From contig CAJWPC010000008.1 of NCBI GenBank assembly GCA_913045225.1, positions 1-55,318 on the forward strand: DNA of 55,318 nt, read 5' to 3'. The notes below the pieces were generated by a model that saw only the letters and a list, made by a program, of their open reading frames with translations, was not told the DNA's origin and did no database searches. The translations under genes and the position numbers were made by a program. This DNA is from an uncultured Rhodobiaceae bacterium (GTDB taxonomy: Bacteria; Pseudomonadota; Alphaproteobacteria; Rhizobiales; TMED25). Shown piece after piece: positions 16,495-26,326 of the stretch (position 1 is its first letter; each line of letters opens with the position of its first letter).

Positions 16495-17220
16495 ATGATA
16501 TCAATAAAAAATGTAACAAAACGCTTTGGTGGCATCATCGCTGTTGACGACTCTTCCTTTGATGTCATGAGCTCTACAATATGCTCATTGATTGGACCAA
16601 ACGGAGCTGGTAAAAGTACATTATTCAATTGTATCTCACGTGTTTATCCAATTGATGAGGGGGAAATATATCTTGGTGACACAAGAATAGATACAATGCC
16701 TGCACATAAAATTGCAACATTAGGCGTTGGTAGATCATTCCAACTGACAAGGGTATTGGATGAATTATCTGTTACAGAAAATTTATCACTTCATACAGCT
16801 GCTGGTTTTAATTTTCATCTATTGAAAGCTGGAGTAACCAGAGATGATAAGGCACGGGCTGAACAGATAATGGAATTTCTAAATATTACTCACATCAGAG
16901 ATTTACCGATGAAAGAACTATCATACGGCCAAAAAAAATTATTGGATTTGGGCTCAGTACTTATGTCCGATCCAAGCGTCATTTTACTTGATGAACCTGC
17001 TGCCGGAGTTAATCCAAGATTATTAGAAACGATACTTGATAGGATCCTTGTGCTCAAAAAGCAGGGTAAAACAATTCTTCTTGTCGAACACAACATGGAT
17101 TTAGTAATGGGGATTAGTGATAAGGTTATTGTTATGGCTGCAGGATCAATTATAGCAAACGGAACACCTGATGAAGTTCAAAGTGATAAACAGGTTTTAG
17201 AAGTGTATTTAACAGGATAA
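16495..17220 (+). CDS. livG: LivG-type ABC transporter ATP-binding protein, 241 aa
   Basis: Walker A GPNGAGKST (34-42), Q-loop QLTRVL, signature LSYGQKK and Walker B VILLDEPAAG, followed by the His switch VEHNMD, are all intact. The LSYGQ signature and length are those of LivG. The sequence lacks any membrane segment, so the protein acts on the cytosolic face with LivF to power LivHM. The gene begins shortly after the hairpin and is followed 5 nt later by livF. Confidence 0.93.
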   Translation: MISIKNVTKRFGGIIAVDDSSFDVMSSTICSLIGPNGAGKSTLFNCISRVYPIDEGEIYLGDTRIDTMPAHKIATLGVGRSFQLTRVLDELSVTENLSLHTAAGFNFHLLKAGVTRDDKARAEQIMEFLNITHIRDLPMKELSYGQKKLLDLGSVLMSDPSVILLDEPAAGVNPRLLETILDRILVLKKQGKTILLVEHNMDLVMGISDKVIVMAAGSIIANGTPDEVQSDKQVLEVYLTG

Positions 17221-17225
17221 ATTTA

Positions 17226-17969
17226 ATGTCTGAATGTATGCTTAAATTAGAGAATATAGTTGCAGGCTATGGGTATGGTCCTGACATAATAAAAAATATT
17301 AATCTTGAGCTCAATAAAGGTGATATTAAGTGCATTATCGGGCCAAACGGAGCTGGTAAATCAACGGTACTTAAAGCAATTGCTGGAATAATTATACCAA
17401 GAAATGGAACAGTGTCATTCAATTCTGAAAAAGGTAATTTAGAGCTCTCTGGTATGGAAACATATGAAATAATGAAAACAGGCTTATGTTTTATACCACA
17501 GGATAGATCTCTATTTAATACGTTAACAGTAGCTGAGAATCTTGCGATGGCTGGTTATACAATTAATGATAAGCAAGATTTAAGAGGGCGAATAGATGAA
17601 GCACTGGATACATTTCCTCGTCTAAAAGAGAGGCTAACACAGTATGCTGGCACAATGTCTGGTGGAGAGCAACAACAATTAATTTTTGCCAGAGCTATCA
17701 TATTAAAACCAAGAGTAATATTAATTGATGAACCATCGCTCGGACTCGCTCCTGCAATTGTAGAGCAGGCATTCCAGCACATAGAAAATATTGCATCAAA
17801 AGGAGTATCTATTTTGCTTGTTGAACAAAATGCGAGAAGGGGGCTATCATCATCCAATTTTGGTACTGTAATGGATTTAGGTGAAATTGTTTTTGAAAAA
17901 CCAGCAAATCAGGTTCTGAGTGATGACAGGATACAGGAGCTGTATTTAGGAAAGAGAAAGAAAAAATAA
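17226..17969 (+). CDS. livF: LivF-type ABC transporter ATP-binding protein, 247 aa
   Basis: Walker A GPNGAGKST (39-47), signature MSGGEQQQL, Walker B VILIDEPSLGL and a VEQNAR His-switch region typical of LivF (Gln rather than a normal His in this position is usual for LivF). It heterodimerises with LivG. The stop and the livH start overlap by 1 nt (TAATG), pointing to translational coupling. Confidence 0.93.
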   Translation: MSECMLKLENIVAGYGYGPDIIKNINLELNKGDIKCIIGPNGAGKSTVLKAIAGIIIPRNGTVSFNSEKGNLELSGMETYEIMKTGLCFIPQDRSLFNTLTVAENLAMAGYTINDKQDLRGRIDEALDTFPRLKERLTQYAGTMSGGEQQQLIFARAIILKPRVILIDEPSLGLAPAIVEQAFQHIENIASKGVSILLVEQNARRGLSSSNFGTVMDLGEIVFEKPANQVLSDDRIQELYLGKRKKK

Positions 17970-18838
17970 TGTTTATCATCCAAACCATAATTTTAGGACT
18001 TTGTTTAGGTTTCGTATACGCCCTTATGGCGACAGGTTTAACACTCATATTTGGAGTAATGAGGATCGTAAACCTTGCCCATCCAATATTTATATTAGTT
18101 GGTGCATTTGCTGCATATTACTTATTCGTGATATTTGGTATGGATCCAATATTTGCAATACCATTGTGTGCAGCGACAACCGCAATTTTGGGTGCTATAA
18201 CATACAAACTCGTATTTGAAAAAGATGCGGGATCTCAAACTTATTCTGAGATGACAGTTTTGCTTACTTTTGGTACTGCTATGGTTTTGGATGGAACGTT
18301 ATCTTATCTTTTCAAAAATACACAGAGAATTACGTCACCCCCGTATGCAACTGACGCAATTTTTATTGGTGATATTTTTTTACCAACTGCACAATTATAT
18401 TCAGGACTAATAAGTATAGCATTAATTGTTGGATTGGGTTTATTCTTAAAATTTAGTAAATTAGGTATTGCAATACGCGCAACTTCTCTAAGTCGTGTCA
18501 ACGCAGAATTAGTTGGTATAGACGTTAAGTTTGTATGTATCTTCTCATTTGTTCTTGGATGTGCATTAGCAGGCGCCGCAGGCTCATTGGTTAGTTTTGT
18601 CTTCTCATTCTTCCCAGCAAAACATTGGGAATGGATAGCTATTCTAATGTCCTTAGTTGTACTTGGAGGAATGGGTAGCATTCTTGGTGTTGTAATATCT
18701 GCTGCAATATTATCTGTTATGGCATCATTGGTTGGAGCATTCATTGCACCCGCATGGTCTACAATGGTTTTCTTTGTCGCACTATTTGTGATGCTCTTGG
18801 TAAAACCACATGGCATGTTTGGTAAATATTTGGAGTAA
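17969..18838 (+). CDS. livH: LivH-type ABC permease, 289 aa
   Basis: About eight membrane helices with the LivH start (LGLCLGFVYALMATGLTLIF), an RATSLSRVNAELVGI cytosolic coupling segment and the late motif VLGGMGSILGVVISA. LivH and LivM form the inner-membrane channel. It overlaps livF by 1 nt and livM follows after 5 nt. Confidence 0.93.
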   Translation: MFIIQTIILGLCLGFVYALMATGLTLIFGVMRIVNLAHPIFILVGAFAAYYLFVIFGMDPIFAIPLCAATTAILGAITYKLVFEKDAGSQTYSEMTVLLTFGTAMVLDGTLSYLFKNTQRITSPPYATDAIFIGDIFLPTAQLYSGLISIALIVGLGLFLKFSKLGIAIRATSLSRVNAELVGIDVKFVCIFSFVLGCALAGAAGSLVSFVFSFFPAKHWEWIAILMSLVVLGGMGSILGVVISAAILSVMASLVGAFIAPAWSTMVFFVALFVMLLVKPHGMFGKYLE

Positions 18839-18843
18839 AAATA

Positions 18844-19812
18844 ATGGATTCAAGAAAAATAATACCAATAACAACACTTGTGATACTCCTATTTTTTCCA
18901 TTAATTCAGTTCTTCCCGTCAGTATTTGGTGATCAAAATTATGTAATTCATCTAATGTTATATGCTTTTTATTATATGGTAATGACAAGTAGCTGGAATA
19001 TAATTGGTGGTTATGGGGGGTTTATTTCTGTAGGTCACAATGCCTTCTTGTGTATCGGTGCTTATATTGCTGGATATTATTCTATTATGTGGGGCGTTTC
19101 TCCTTTCTATCTGATATTACTTGCAGGGATTGGTGCTGGTATTTTTGGTTTTTTTGTTGGTTTGATTACACTTCGCGTCAAAGGACCATCGTTTATAATA
19201 TCATCTATAGCTTTAATTATGATATTAAGAATAATATTCGACAGGTGGGAATTAGTTGGTGGCGCAAGCGGAATAACATTACCCTATAACTCCTTATCAG
19301 TAGAATTCTCAAAATTTCCTCATTATTATGGATTTCTTGCGCTTGCTATAATAACAATCTATATGAATTGGTATGTCAGGCATTCAAAATTTGGCCTTGC
19401 TTTGAGAGCAATCTCGCATGATGAAATAAGAAGCGCTGTTGCGGGTATTAATGTTAAATATATTAAAGTTACAGCATTTGTATTATCTACATTCTTTATA
19501 GGCTGTGCCGGGGCTATATGGGCAGACTATTTAACATATGTTCGGCCAAATATATTTTTAATAATATTAATCGCTGCAAATGTTGTTTTGATGGTAATAC
19601 TTGGTGGAATGGGTACTGTCACGGGGCCTATTGTTGGTACGATTATATTCATCGCTTTTAATGAGTTAATATTATCATACCTAGGTGCCACCGAATTAAA
19701 TTTATTATTTACTGGATTACTCCTTGTAATAACATTATTATATTTTCCGAACGGTATTGTTGGTACTTTAAAAAATAAAGGAAAGTTACCAAGATTTCTT
19801 GATTGGGGATAA
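18844..19812 (+). CDS. livM: LivM-type ABC permease, 322 aa
   Basis: About nine membrane helices; GGYGGFISVGHNAFLCIGAY and RAISHDEIRSAVAGINV are family motifs, and VMVILGGMGTVTGPIVG lies near the C-terminus. It completes the importer with LivH and the two ATPases. An ABC exporter gene follows 21 nt later on the same strand. Confidence 0.93.
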   Translation: MDSRKIIPITTLVILLFFPLIQFFPSVFGDQNYVIHLMLYAFYYMVMTSSWNIIGGYGGFISVGHNAFLCIGAYIAGYYSIMWGVSPFYLILLAGIGAGIFGFFVGLITLRVKGPSFIISSIALIMILRIIFDRWELVGGASGITLPYNSLSVEFSKFPHYYGFLALAIITIYMNWYVRHSKFGLALRAISHDEIRSAVAGINVKYIKVTAFVLSTFFIGCAGAIWADYLTYVRPNIFLIILIAANVVLMVILGGMGTVTGPIVGTIIFIAFNELILSYLGATELNLLFTGLLLVITLLYFPNGIVGTLKNKGKLPRFLDWG

Positions 19813-19833
19813 AATCCTTATTATATCAACCTA

Positions 19834-21585
19834 ATGAATGCACATAATATGAAAGAACTTAGTTCATCCAGAAGGTTCTGGAATGAGTACATCAAGGTTT
19901 ACAGACTTAAAATAATTATATCTATCCTACTAATTGCTGTAGTTGCAATAAGTTCCAGCTTCTATCCTTTGACAATAAATTGGAGTTTTAAACTAATAGA
20001 AGAAGGAAATGGAAAATACTTATTTATAGTAATGCTTATTGTTCCATTTATTGCACTTTTGAGGGGGTTATCTAATTACTTGCAAATATTATTAGTAAAT
20101 AAGACTGCGCTTAATATTGTCGGGGATCTGCAAAAAAAAATTTACGAAAAAATTATACAATCAAACATAGAAATTATTGAAGATAATGGTGCTGGTAATT
20201 TAATATCAAGACTATCAAATGATACGACATTAATCCTGCAAGCTCTTGAAAGACTAATGAATAGCCTATTAAAAGATGGGTTAACCGCACTTGTTCTCTT
20301 AATTACTATGATATATCTTGACTGGAAGCTAGCAATCGTAATTTGCCTCCTTTTACCCGTTGTCGCATTACCAATATATAAAATAGGTAAAAAAGTTAAT
20401 AACATTTCAAAGGGGGCGCAAATACAAATTGGAAAATTTACTAATTTATTAAATCAAAGCTTTCAAAATATCCAAACAATAAAATCTTTTCAACTTGAAA
20501 ATCGTGAGATTCAAAACACCAATCAAGAAATTGAGAAAAGAATATTCAATTTATATAAATTAACAAAGTATCGGGCAATAATGAGCCCTATTATTGAGGT
20601 CTTAGCAGGTATTTTTATCGGTCTTCTTCTGACCTTTGCAGGTTATCAGATATTAGAAGGCAATAGCACCTTAGGTCAACTGACAGCATTTATAACAGCT
20701 TTATTAATGATTTCAGATCCAATAAGAAGAATAAGTACATTAAATTCTGTCTACCAGGAAGGGCTTGCTGCCGTTGAAAGGGTCTATGTATTATACAGTA
20801 ATTGCAACATCATTGAGGATAAGCCTGACTCCCTCAATTTTCCAGTAGATTACAACCTACTTAAGTTTGAAAATATATCCTTTAAATATAAGGCAGATCA
20901 GCGAAATGTATTAAATAATATAACTTTTGCAATTAAAGAGGGTACTAGAAATTATATAATTGGCGAGAGTGGCGCTGGTAAATCAACAATATTTAAATTA
21001 TTAATTAGACTCCATGAAGCCAAATCTGGTGAAATTAAGTTTGGAGATACCGAAATCCAAGATATTCAGATTAAATCATTGAGATCGTGCGTATCCGTTG
21101 TCTCACAAAATACCTTTATTTTTAATGATACGCTTAAAAATAATATAAACTTAGAGAAGAATGAAAGTTCTGAAAACATTGATTTTGAGAAATTAATGGA
21201 TGATCTTAATATCAATAACTTTGCAGATAAATTACAAAATAAATATGACACAAAAATTGGTATTGATGGAATATCTCTTTCAGGTGGTGAACTGCAGAGG
21301 CTTGCCATTGCGCGGGCGATATACAAGAATGCACCATTGTTATTATTAGATGAGGCAACAAATTCATTAGACTCGATAAATGAGATTGAAATAAATAAAA
21401 CATTGGATAAATATTTCAAAGATAAAACAGTTCTAATCATCGCGCACAAACTTGAGACAATAAAAGACGCAGATAATATAATTGTTCTGAAAGATGGAAA
21501 TATGGTTGGTGCAGGAAAATATGAAGATCTTCAGAAAGAAAATAAGTATTTTCAAGATCTAATCAATTCATCATTTCTAAAATAG
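19834..21585 (+). CDS. Type I ABC exporter, fused membrane and ATPase domains (MsbA-like), 583 aa
   Basis: Six membrane helices in residues 20-320 are followed by an ATPase domain: Walker A GESGAGKST (377-385), signature LSGGE (482-486), Walker B LLLLDEATNS (502-511) and H-loop AHKLET. All ATPase motifs are intact. The half-transporter dimerises; the substrate could be lipid, peptide, drug or polymer precursor. Its location directly after livM, with a 21-nt gap and same strand, is unusual, since exporters are rarely part of an importer operon. It may export a product of the compound taken in, or just follow by chance. Confidence 0.88.
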   Translation: MNAHNMKELSSSRRFWNEYIKVYRLKIIISILLIAVVAISSSFYPLTINWSFKLIEEGNGKYLFIVMLIVPFIALLRGLSNYLQILLVNKTALNIVGDLQKKIYEKIIQSNIEIIEDNGAGNLISRLSNDTTLILQALERLMNSLLKDGLTALVLLITMIYLDWKLAIVICLLLPVVALPIYKIGKKVNNISKGAQIQIGKFTNLLNQSFQNIQTIKSFQLENREIQNTNQEIEKRIFNLYKLTKYRAIMSPIIEVLAGIFIGLLLTFAGYQILEGNSTLGQLTAFITALLMISDPIRRISTLNSVYQEGLAAVERVYVLYSNCNIIEDKPDSLNFPVDYNLLKFENISFKYKADQRNVLNNITFAIKEGTRNYIIGESGAGKSTIFKLLIRLHEAKSGEIKFGDTEIQDIQIKSLRSCVSVVSQNTFIFNDTLKNNINLEKNESSENIDFEKLMDDLNINNFADKLQNKYDTKIGIDGISLSGGELQRLAIARAIYKNAPLLLLDEATNSLDSINEIEINKTLDKYFKDKTVLIIAHKLETIKDADNIIVLKDGNMVGAGKYEDLQKENKYFQDLINSSFLK

Positions 21586-21765
21586 AATTTATTATTAGTT
21601 TTTGATTTTAGCGCCGGTTGTTGTAGGGCCAATTAGCGCTTATCCCTCTTATTATAATTTATGAGGTATAATAAAAATAAATCACAAATATAAATTATTT
21701 ACCTATAAGTTTTAGAATTATACTTTGTTTATTTATTTTTATACTTTTTATTTTATAATTAAATA

Positions 21766-22365
21766 ATGCGAAATTTTACTTATAAATATATCGTAATTAT
21801 ATCTTTTGCATTGATTATTACATTAAGCTCATGCAGCTCTTGGTTTAAAGTGGAAAACAACCCTCAAGTATATGGAAAGTATGACCATGTACCCCAGGGT
21901 GGAGGGCATTACAAAGTTGGCGAACCATATGAAATTAACGGGAAATGGTATTATCCAGAAGTCGACAATGATTATGATCAGGTGGGAATAGCTTCGTGGT
22001 ATGGAGATTATTTTCACGGCAGACTAACTGCAAATGGTGAGTATTACGATATGAATGCATTATCCGCAGCACATAAAACTCTACCATTGCCATCCTATCT
22101 TAGAGTTACAAATCTTGAAAATAACAAGTCAATTGTTGTCCGTTTAAATGATAGGGGGCCATACATTGATGATCGAATAATAGATTTATCAAAAAAAGCT
22201 GCTATAGAATTAGAAATGTTAAATAAAGGTACTGCAAAAGTGCGTGTTCAATATATCGAGGAAGCCCCGCTTGACGGCAATCAAGGAAATTACTTTAACA
22301 ACTCCAAGCCTGGTTTTCTTCGTAAAATCTGGAGAGCTACATCGTCAGCATTAACGGATCTATAA
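21766..22365 (+). CDS. rlpA: RlpA-family septal-ring lytic transglycosylase, lipoprotein, 199 aa
   Basis: A lipoprotein signal (1-22) ends with lipobox LSSC, Cys23 as lipid anchor. The double-psi beta-barrel domain follows (about 64-160), with GIASWYGDYFHGRLTANGE and the conserved RLNDRGPY run. RlpA cleaves naked glycan strands at the septum. This member ends at 199 aa and lacks the C-terminal SPOR domain that targets RlpA to septal peptidoglycan in other bacteria. It is 4 nt before tmk. Confidence 0.9.
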   Translation: MRNFTYKYIVIISFALIITLSSCSSWFKVENNPQVYGKYDHVPQGGGHYKVGEPYEINGKWYYPEVDNDYDQVGIASWYGDYFHGRLTANGEYYDMNALSAAHKTLPLPSYLRVTNLENNKSIVVRLNDRGPYIDDRIIDLSKKAAIELEMLNKGTAKVRVQYIEEAPLDGNQGNYFNNSKPGFLRKIWRATSSALTDL

Positions 22366-22369
22366 TAAA

Positions 22370-23002
22370 ATGATACAAAATGGCTTATTAATAACATTTG
22401 AAGGGGGCGAGGGAAGTGGTAAATCTACTCAGTCACAAATACTATATGATACGTTAAAAGAAAAAGGATTTGAGGTAATAAAAACTCGAGAACCAGGTGG
22501 CACTAAATTTGCAGAAATAATCCGTGAAATATTGGTTAAAGGAGAATCAAATAAAATTGATAATATAAGCGAGTTATTTCTCTTTGCGGCCGCAAGGGCA
22601 GATCATGTACAAAAAGTAATAAAAGAAAGCCTCAAAAATCATAAAATTGTCATTTGCGATAGATTCATTGACTCTACACTTGCATATCAAGGTTATGCAG
22701 GAAACTTAGATTTAGATATCGTAAAGGAAGTAAATAAAATATCTATTGGTGAAATTTATCCGGATATTACCTTTATTTTTGATATAGATCCAACCCAAGG
22801 AATTGAAAGGGCGCTTGGAGAGAATAACAAAGAGACAAGATTCGAAGAAAAAGATATTCTGTATCACAAAAAGATTAGGGACGGGTATACGAACATAGCT
22901 CGAGATAATCCACACAGATGTGTCGTCATAGACGGAACCGATGATATAGAACAGATATCAAAAAAAATTTTGGAATTAACCCTAGATAAAATAAATGAAT
23001 GA
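22370..23002 (+). CDS. tmk: Thymidylate kinase (dTMP kinase), 210 aa
   Basis: Phosphorylates dTMP to dTDP for DNA synthesis. P-loop EGGEGSGKST (11-20), TREPGGT (38-44), the DR motif in CDRFIDSTLAYQG and FDIDPTQG are intact and the length is normal. It overlaps holB by 8 nt (22995-23002). The gene lies in a compact plus-strand operon, rlpA-tmk-holB-metG-tatD-MBL. Confidence 0.95.
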   Translation: MIQNGLLITFEGGEGSGKSTQSQILYDTLKEKGFEVIKTREPGGTKFAEIIREILVKGESNKIDNISELFLFAAARADHVQKVIKESLKNHKIVICDRFIDSTLAYQGYAGNLDLDIVKEVNKISIGEIYPDITFIFDIDPTQGIERALGENNKETRFEEKDILYHKKIRDGYTNIARDNPHRCVVIDGTDDIEQISKKILELTLDKINE

Positions 23003-23996
23003 AATTAATGAACCTTGGCAGAATAAATTATTTATTGGTCACCAACCAATTATTAGTCAACTTAATCGGCTAAAAAATAATAACTCTCTTACCAATACAC
23101 TTCTTTTTAGTGGTCCGATTGGTATAGGAAAGTGCACTCTCGCATTTAGATATTCTAACTATATATTTGCTGATAAAACCTCTTCTTTCATGGATTATAA
23201 GCAATTAGATAATAATACATTCCGCCAAATATCAAATCATTCGTACCCAAATTTACATTACATATCTAATACTGATGAGAATGGAAGCTCGCTTGAAATA
23301 AAAATTGAAGAAATCAGAAAGCTTAAAGAAAACCTTACCGGAAAATTGCTAAATGGCGGCTATCGCGTGATAATCATTGATACGATAAATGATTTGAATA
23401 AATCAGCACAAAACGCACTATTGAAGATACTGGAAGAGCCACCGGTTAATACATTATTTATATTAATTACACACAATATTAGCAATGTACCGGATACAAT
23501 CTTGTCTAGGTGCCTGAAGTTTAGTTTTAATGCCTTATCAATTTCTGATACTAAAGAAGTGATTGCTCATTTGAGTCATGAGATCAACGCTGAACAAATC
23601 ATTGATATGTACGGAATAAATGCATCACCAGGAAAGATTGTTAATCTTATGAATAATAATTTTGAGGAAATTATTCAGGATTTTAATGATTTAATAAAAT
23701 CAAAAAAAATAAACGAAAAGAATACCTTAAAAACTATTAAGCATTATTCAAAAAAAGAGAATTTAGCTTCATTTAATATACTATTTGAACTTTTTATGAT
23801 TTGGATGAAGAAAAATGCTATTAGTTTCTTATCGAATTTAAAAGAGGATTACAAATTATATGAATTACTTGGTTATTGGGATAAGTACTCAGACAGGTAT
23901 TACAATTTAAATATTTTTAACCTAAGCAGGGAAGAGCTTCTGCTAAATATTCACAGAGATGTATGGCGTTTATCTAAAAGGGAAATAGATGGGTAA
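22995..23996 (+). CDS. holB: DNA polymerase III delta' subunit, 333 aa
   Basis: A clamp-loader AAA+ subunit. The P-loop-like stretch GPIGIGKCT (40-48) has Cys where ATP-binding loops have Ser/Thr, matching delta' proteins, which do not hydrolyse ATP. The sensor-1 segment LLKILEEPP is conserved. Position between tmk and metG is the canonical alphaproteobacterial site. It overlaps its neighbours by 8 nt at both ends. Confidence 0.9.
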   Translation: MNEINEPWQNKLFIGHQPIISQLNRLKNNNSLTNTLLFSGPIGIGKCTLAFRYSNYIFADKTSSFMDYKQLDNNTFRQISNHSYPNLHYISNTDENGSSLEIKIEEIRKLKENLTGKLLNGGYRVIIIDTINDLNKSAQNALLKILEEPPVNTLFILITHNISNVPDTILSRCLKFSFNALSISDTKEVIAHLSHEINAEQIIDMYGINASPGKIVNLMNNNFEEIIQDFNDLIKSKKINEKNTLKTIKHYSKKENLASFNILFELFMIWMKKNAISFLSNLKEDYKLYELLGYWDKYSDRYYNLNIFNLSREELLLNIHRDVWRLSKREIDG

Positions 23997-25533
23997 AGAA
24001 AAGAAGACTTTTTATTTAACAACCGCAATTTCATATCCAAATGGTGAGCCACACATTGGCCATGCTTACGAAGCCATAATCACAGATACGATTGCAAGAT
24101 ACCATAGACTTTTTGAAAATAATGTTATGTTTCTCACGGGAACGGATGAGCATGGGATTAAAATGCTACAAACAGCAAAAAAATTGAATTTAACAGCCAA
24201 GCAGCTTGCAGATAAAAACGCACCATTATTTATAAAAATGCTAAAAGAAGTCAATTCTACGCATGATGATTTCATAAGGACGACCGAAGAGAGGCACAAA
24301 ATAGCATGCATAGAAATTTGGAATAGGATGTCTCAAAATGATGATATATATAAGGGTAAATATGCGGGCTGGTACTCTATTCGAGATGAGGCTTACTATG
24401 AAGAAAAAGAGTTGACTAAAAAAAATGGCCAATTCTATTCTCCTCAGGGAACCGAAGTTACGTGGGTAGAAGAGGAGAGTTATTTCTTTAGATTATCTAA
24501 ATATCAGGATAGGCTTCTAGAGCATTACAAAAATAATCCGAAATTCATTTTACCAGAAAGCAGAAAAAATGAAGTTATTAAATTTGTGCAATCTGGCTTA
24601 AAGGATTTATCTATATCACGGACAACTTTTGATTGGGGCATTAATGTGCCAAATGATGATAGTCATGTAATGTATGTATGGGTGGACGCTTTAACGAATT
24701 ATTTAACTGGCGTTCACTTTCCAAGTGAGACGTATAAAAACTATTGGCCAGCAAATTATCATATAATCGGAAAAGATATATTGAGGTTTCATGCTGTTTA
24801 TTGGCCAGCGTTTCTATTATCTGCAAACATCGAACTGCCTCTAACAGTATTTGCCCACGGTTTTCTATTTAATAGAGGTGTCAAAATGTCAAAGTCTTTG
24901 GGAAACGTTGTCAGCCCAGGAGAGTTGATAGAGAAATATGGTATTGACCAATTGAGATATTTCTTTTTACGGGAGGTATCTATGGGAAATGATGGAAATT
25001 ATGATGATGAAAGCATATCGCGAAGGGTAAATGCTGACCTAGCAAACGATTTAGGGAACCTAATACAGAGGTCTTGCTCAATGGTACAAAAGAATTGTGA
25101 TGGAATTATTCCATCAATCTCTTCTGAGTTTAACGATGATGACCTTAATATTAACTCAAATGTGGCCAGCCTTGCTAGCAGAGTAGAAATTTTAGTGGAA
25201 ACATTAGAGTTTAATAAAATATTATCAGAAATATGGGAACAAATTTCAAATTTAAATAAATATTTTTCAGACCAAAAGCCTTGGGAGTTGCGAAAAAATA
25301 ATAATGAAAGAATGCAGACCGTGCTATTCATTACTCTCAATAATATAAGAAAAATTGCAATAATGCTGCTTCCGGTCATTCCAACATCATCAGAAAAAAT
25401 TTTAAACTTATTAAATATCAATGATGCAGATCGTACCTTCAAGTCTATTGCAGATGAAAATATAGATATAAGCGGCAATAGATTAGGGGAAGTTACCCCA
25501 ATATTCCCAAAAGTTGAAATTAGCGATGAATAA
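23989..25533 (+). CDS. metG: Methionyl-tRNA synthetase, 514 aa
   Basis: Class I synthetase with HIGH at residues 22-25 (PHIGHAYE) and KMSKS at 299-303. The connective peptide (about 120-160) lacks the four zinc Cys of the long MetRS form, so it belongs to the zinc-free type common in Alphaproteobacteria. The length, about 510 aa, lacks a C-terminal dimer/tRNA-binding domain. Overlaps holB and tatD by 8 nt each. Confidence 0.95.
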   Translation: MGKEKKTFYLTTAISYPNGEPHIGHAYEAIITDTIARYHRLFENNVMFLTGTDEHGIKMLQTAKKLNLTAKQLADKNAPLFIKMLKEVNSTHDDFIRTTEERHKIACIEIWNRMSQNDDIYKGKYAGWYSIRDEAYYEEKELTKKNGQFYSPQGTEVTWVEEESYFFRLSKYQDRLLEHYKNNPKFILPESRKNEVIKFVQSGLKDLSISRTTFDWGINVPNDDSHVMYVWVDALTNYLTGVHFPSETYKNYWPANYHIIGKDILRFHAVYWPAFLLSANIELPLTVFAHGFLFNRGVKMSKSLGNVVSPGELIEKYGIDQLRYFFLREVSMGNDGNYDDESISRRVNADLANDLGNLIQRSCSMVQKNCDGIIPSISSEFNDDDLNINSNVASLASRVEILVETLEFNKILSEIWEQISNLNKYFSDQKPWELRKNNNERMQTVLFITLNNIRKIAIMLLPVIPTSSEKILNLLNINDADRTFKSIADENIDISGNRLGEVTPIFPKVEISDE

Positions 25534-26326
25534 AAAATATGATTTTCTAATTGATACACACTGCCATCTTGATTTTGATGACTATGTTTTAGATATTGAC
25601 GCTGTCGTCAAAAACGCATTGAATGCTAATGTGAGGTATCTGATAACCATTTCTACCAAATTTAAACTTTTTCATAAGATTGAAAACTTGGTTTCCCGTT
25701 TTGATAATGTTTATTGTAGCGTGGGAACACACCCTTTATATATCGATGATGAGTACGCAACCTATACGCCATCTGATCTTTTAGACGCATGCAATAATAG
25801 TAAAGTTGTTGCAATTGGTGAATGTGGTTTAGATTACTCCAGGCTAAAACACGATAATAAAAAAGAGCAAGAGTCAATGTTTCGATTACAAATTGAATGC
25901 TCTAATGTTAGTGGTTTGCCATTTATAATTCACAATAGAAACTCAGATGAGGATATGGAGCGGATATTAATAGATGAGGCGAAAAAAAATAAATTAAGAG
26001 GTGTTCTTCATTGCTTTAGTTCATCCGAAAGACTTGCGATGGTTGCAATAGATTTAGGGCTAAGTATATCATTCACCGGTATTATTACATTTAAAAATGC
26101 TAGTTCAGTACGAGATATACTTCGAAAAATTCCAAATGATAGGATATTTGTTGAGACAGACTCACCTTTTTTAGCTCCAACGCCTCATCGCGGAAAAAGA
26201 AATGAACCATCATATATAACAAAAATAGTTGATAAAATATCTGAGGTTAAGCAACTACCGATAGCTGAAGTTATTAACCTAACAACTAAGAATAGTCTGA
26301 AATTTTTTAATAAGATTAAAGTATGA
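25526..26326 (+). CDS. tatD: TatD-family metal-dependent DNase, 266 aa
   Basis: Metal-ligand motifs of the TatD amidohydrolase fold are intact: DTHCHLDF (10-17), GECGLDYSR, FIIHNRNS, LHCFSS and ETDSPFLAP. I use ATG at 25526, giving an 8-nt overlap with metG as in the neighbouring junctions; an in-frame TTG lies 12 nt upstream. The enzyme is a 3'-5' DNA/RNA nuclease in repair and tRNA-related turnover. It ends with a 4-nt overlap with the MBL gene. Confidence 0.92.
   Translation: MNKKYDFLIDTHCHLDFDDYVLDIDAVVKNALNANVRYLITISTKFKLFHKIENLVSRFDNVYCSVGTHPLYIDDEYATYTPSDLLDACNNSKVVAIGECGLDYSRLKHDNKKEQESMFRLQIECSNVSGLPFIIHNRNSDEDMERILIDEAKKNKLRGVLHCFSSSERLAMVAIDLGLSISFTGIITFKNASSVRDILRKIPNDRIFVETDSPFLAPTPHRGKRNEPSYITKIVDKISEVKQLPIAEVINLTTKNSLKFFNKIKV

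Noticed and set aside
21605-21645. AGCGC...GCGCT as a terminator after the ABC exporter gene
   Set aside because: Five-pair stem with a 21-nt interior that does not pair and no T run.
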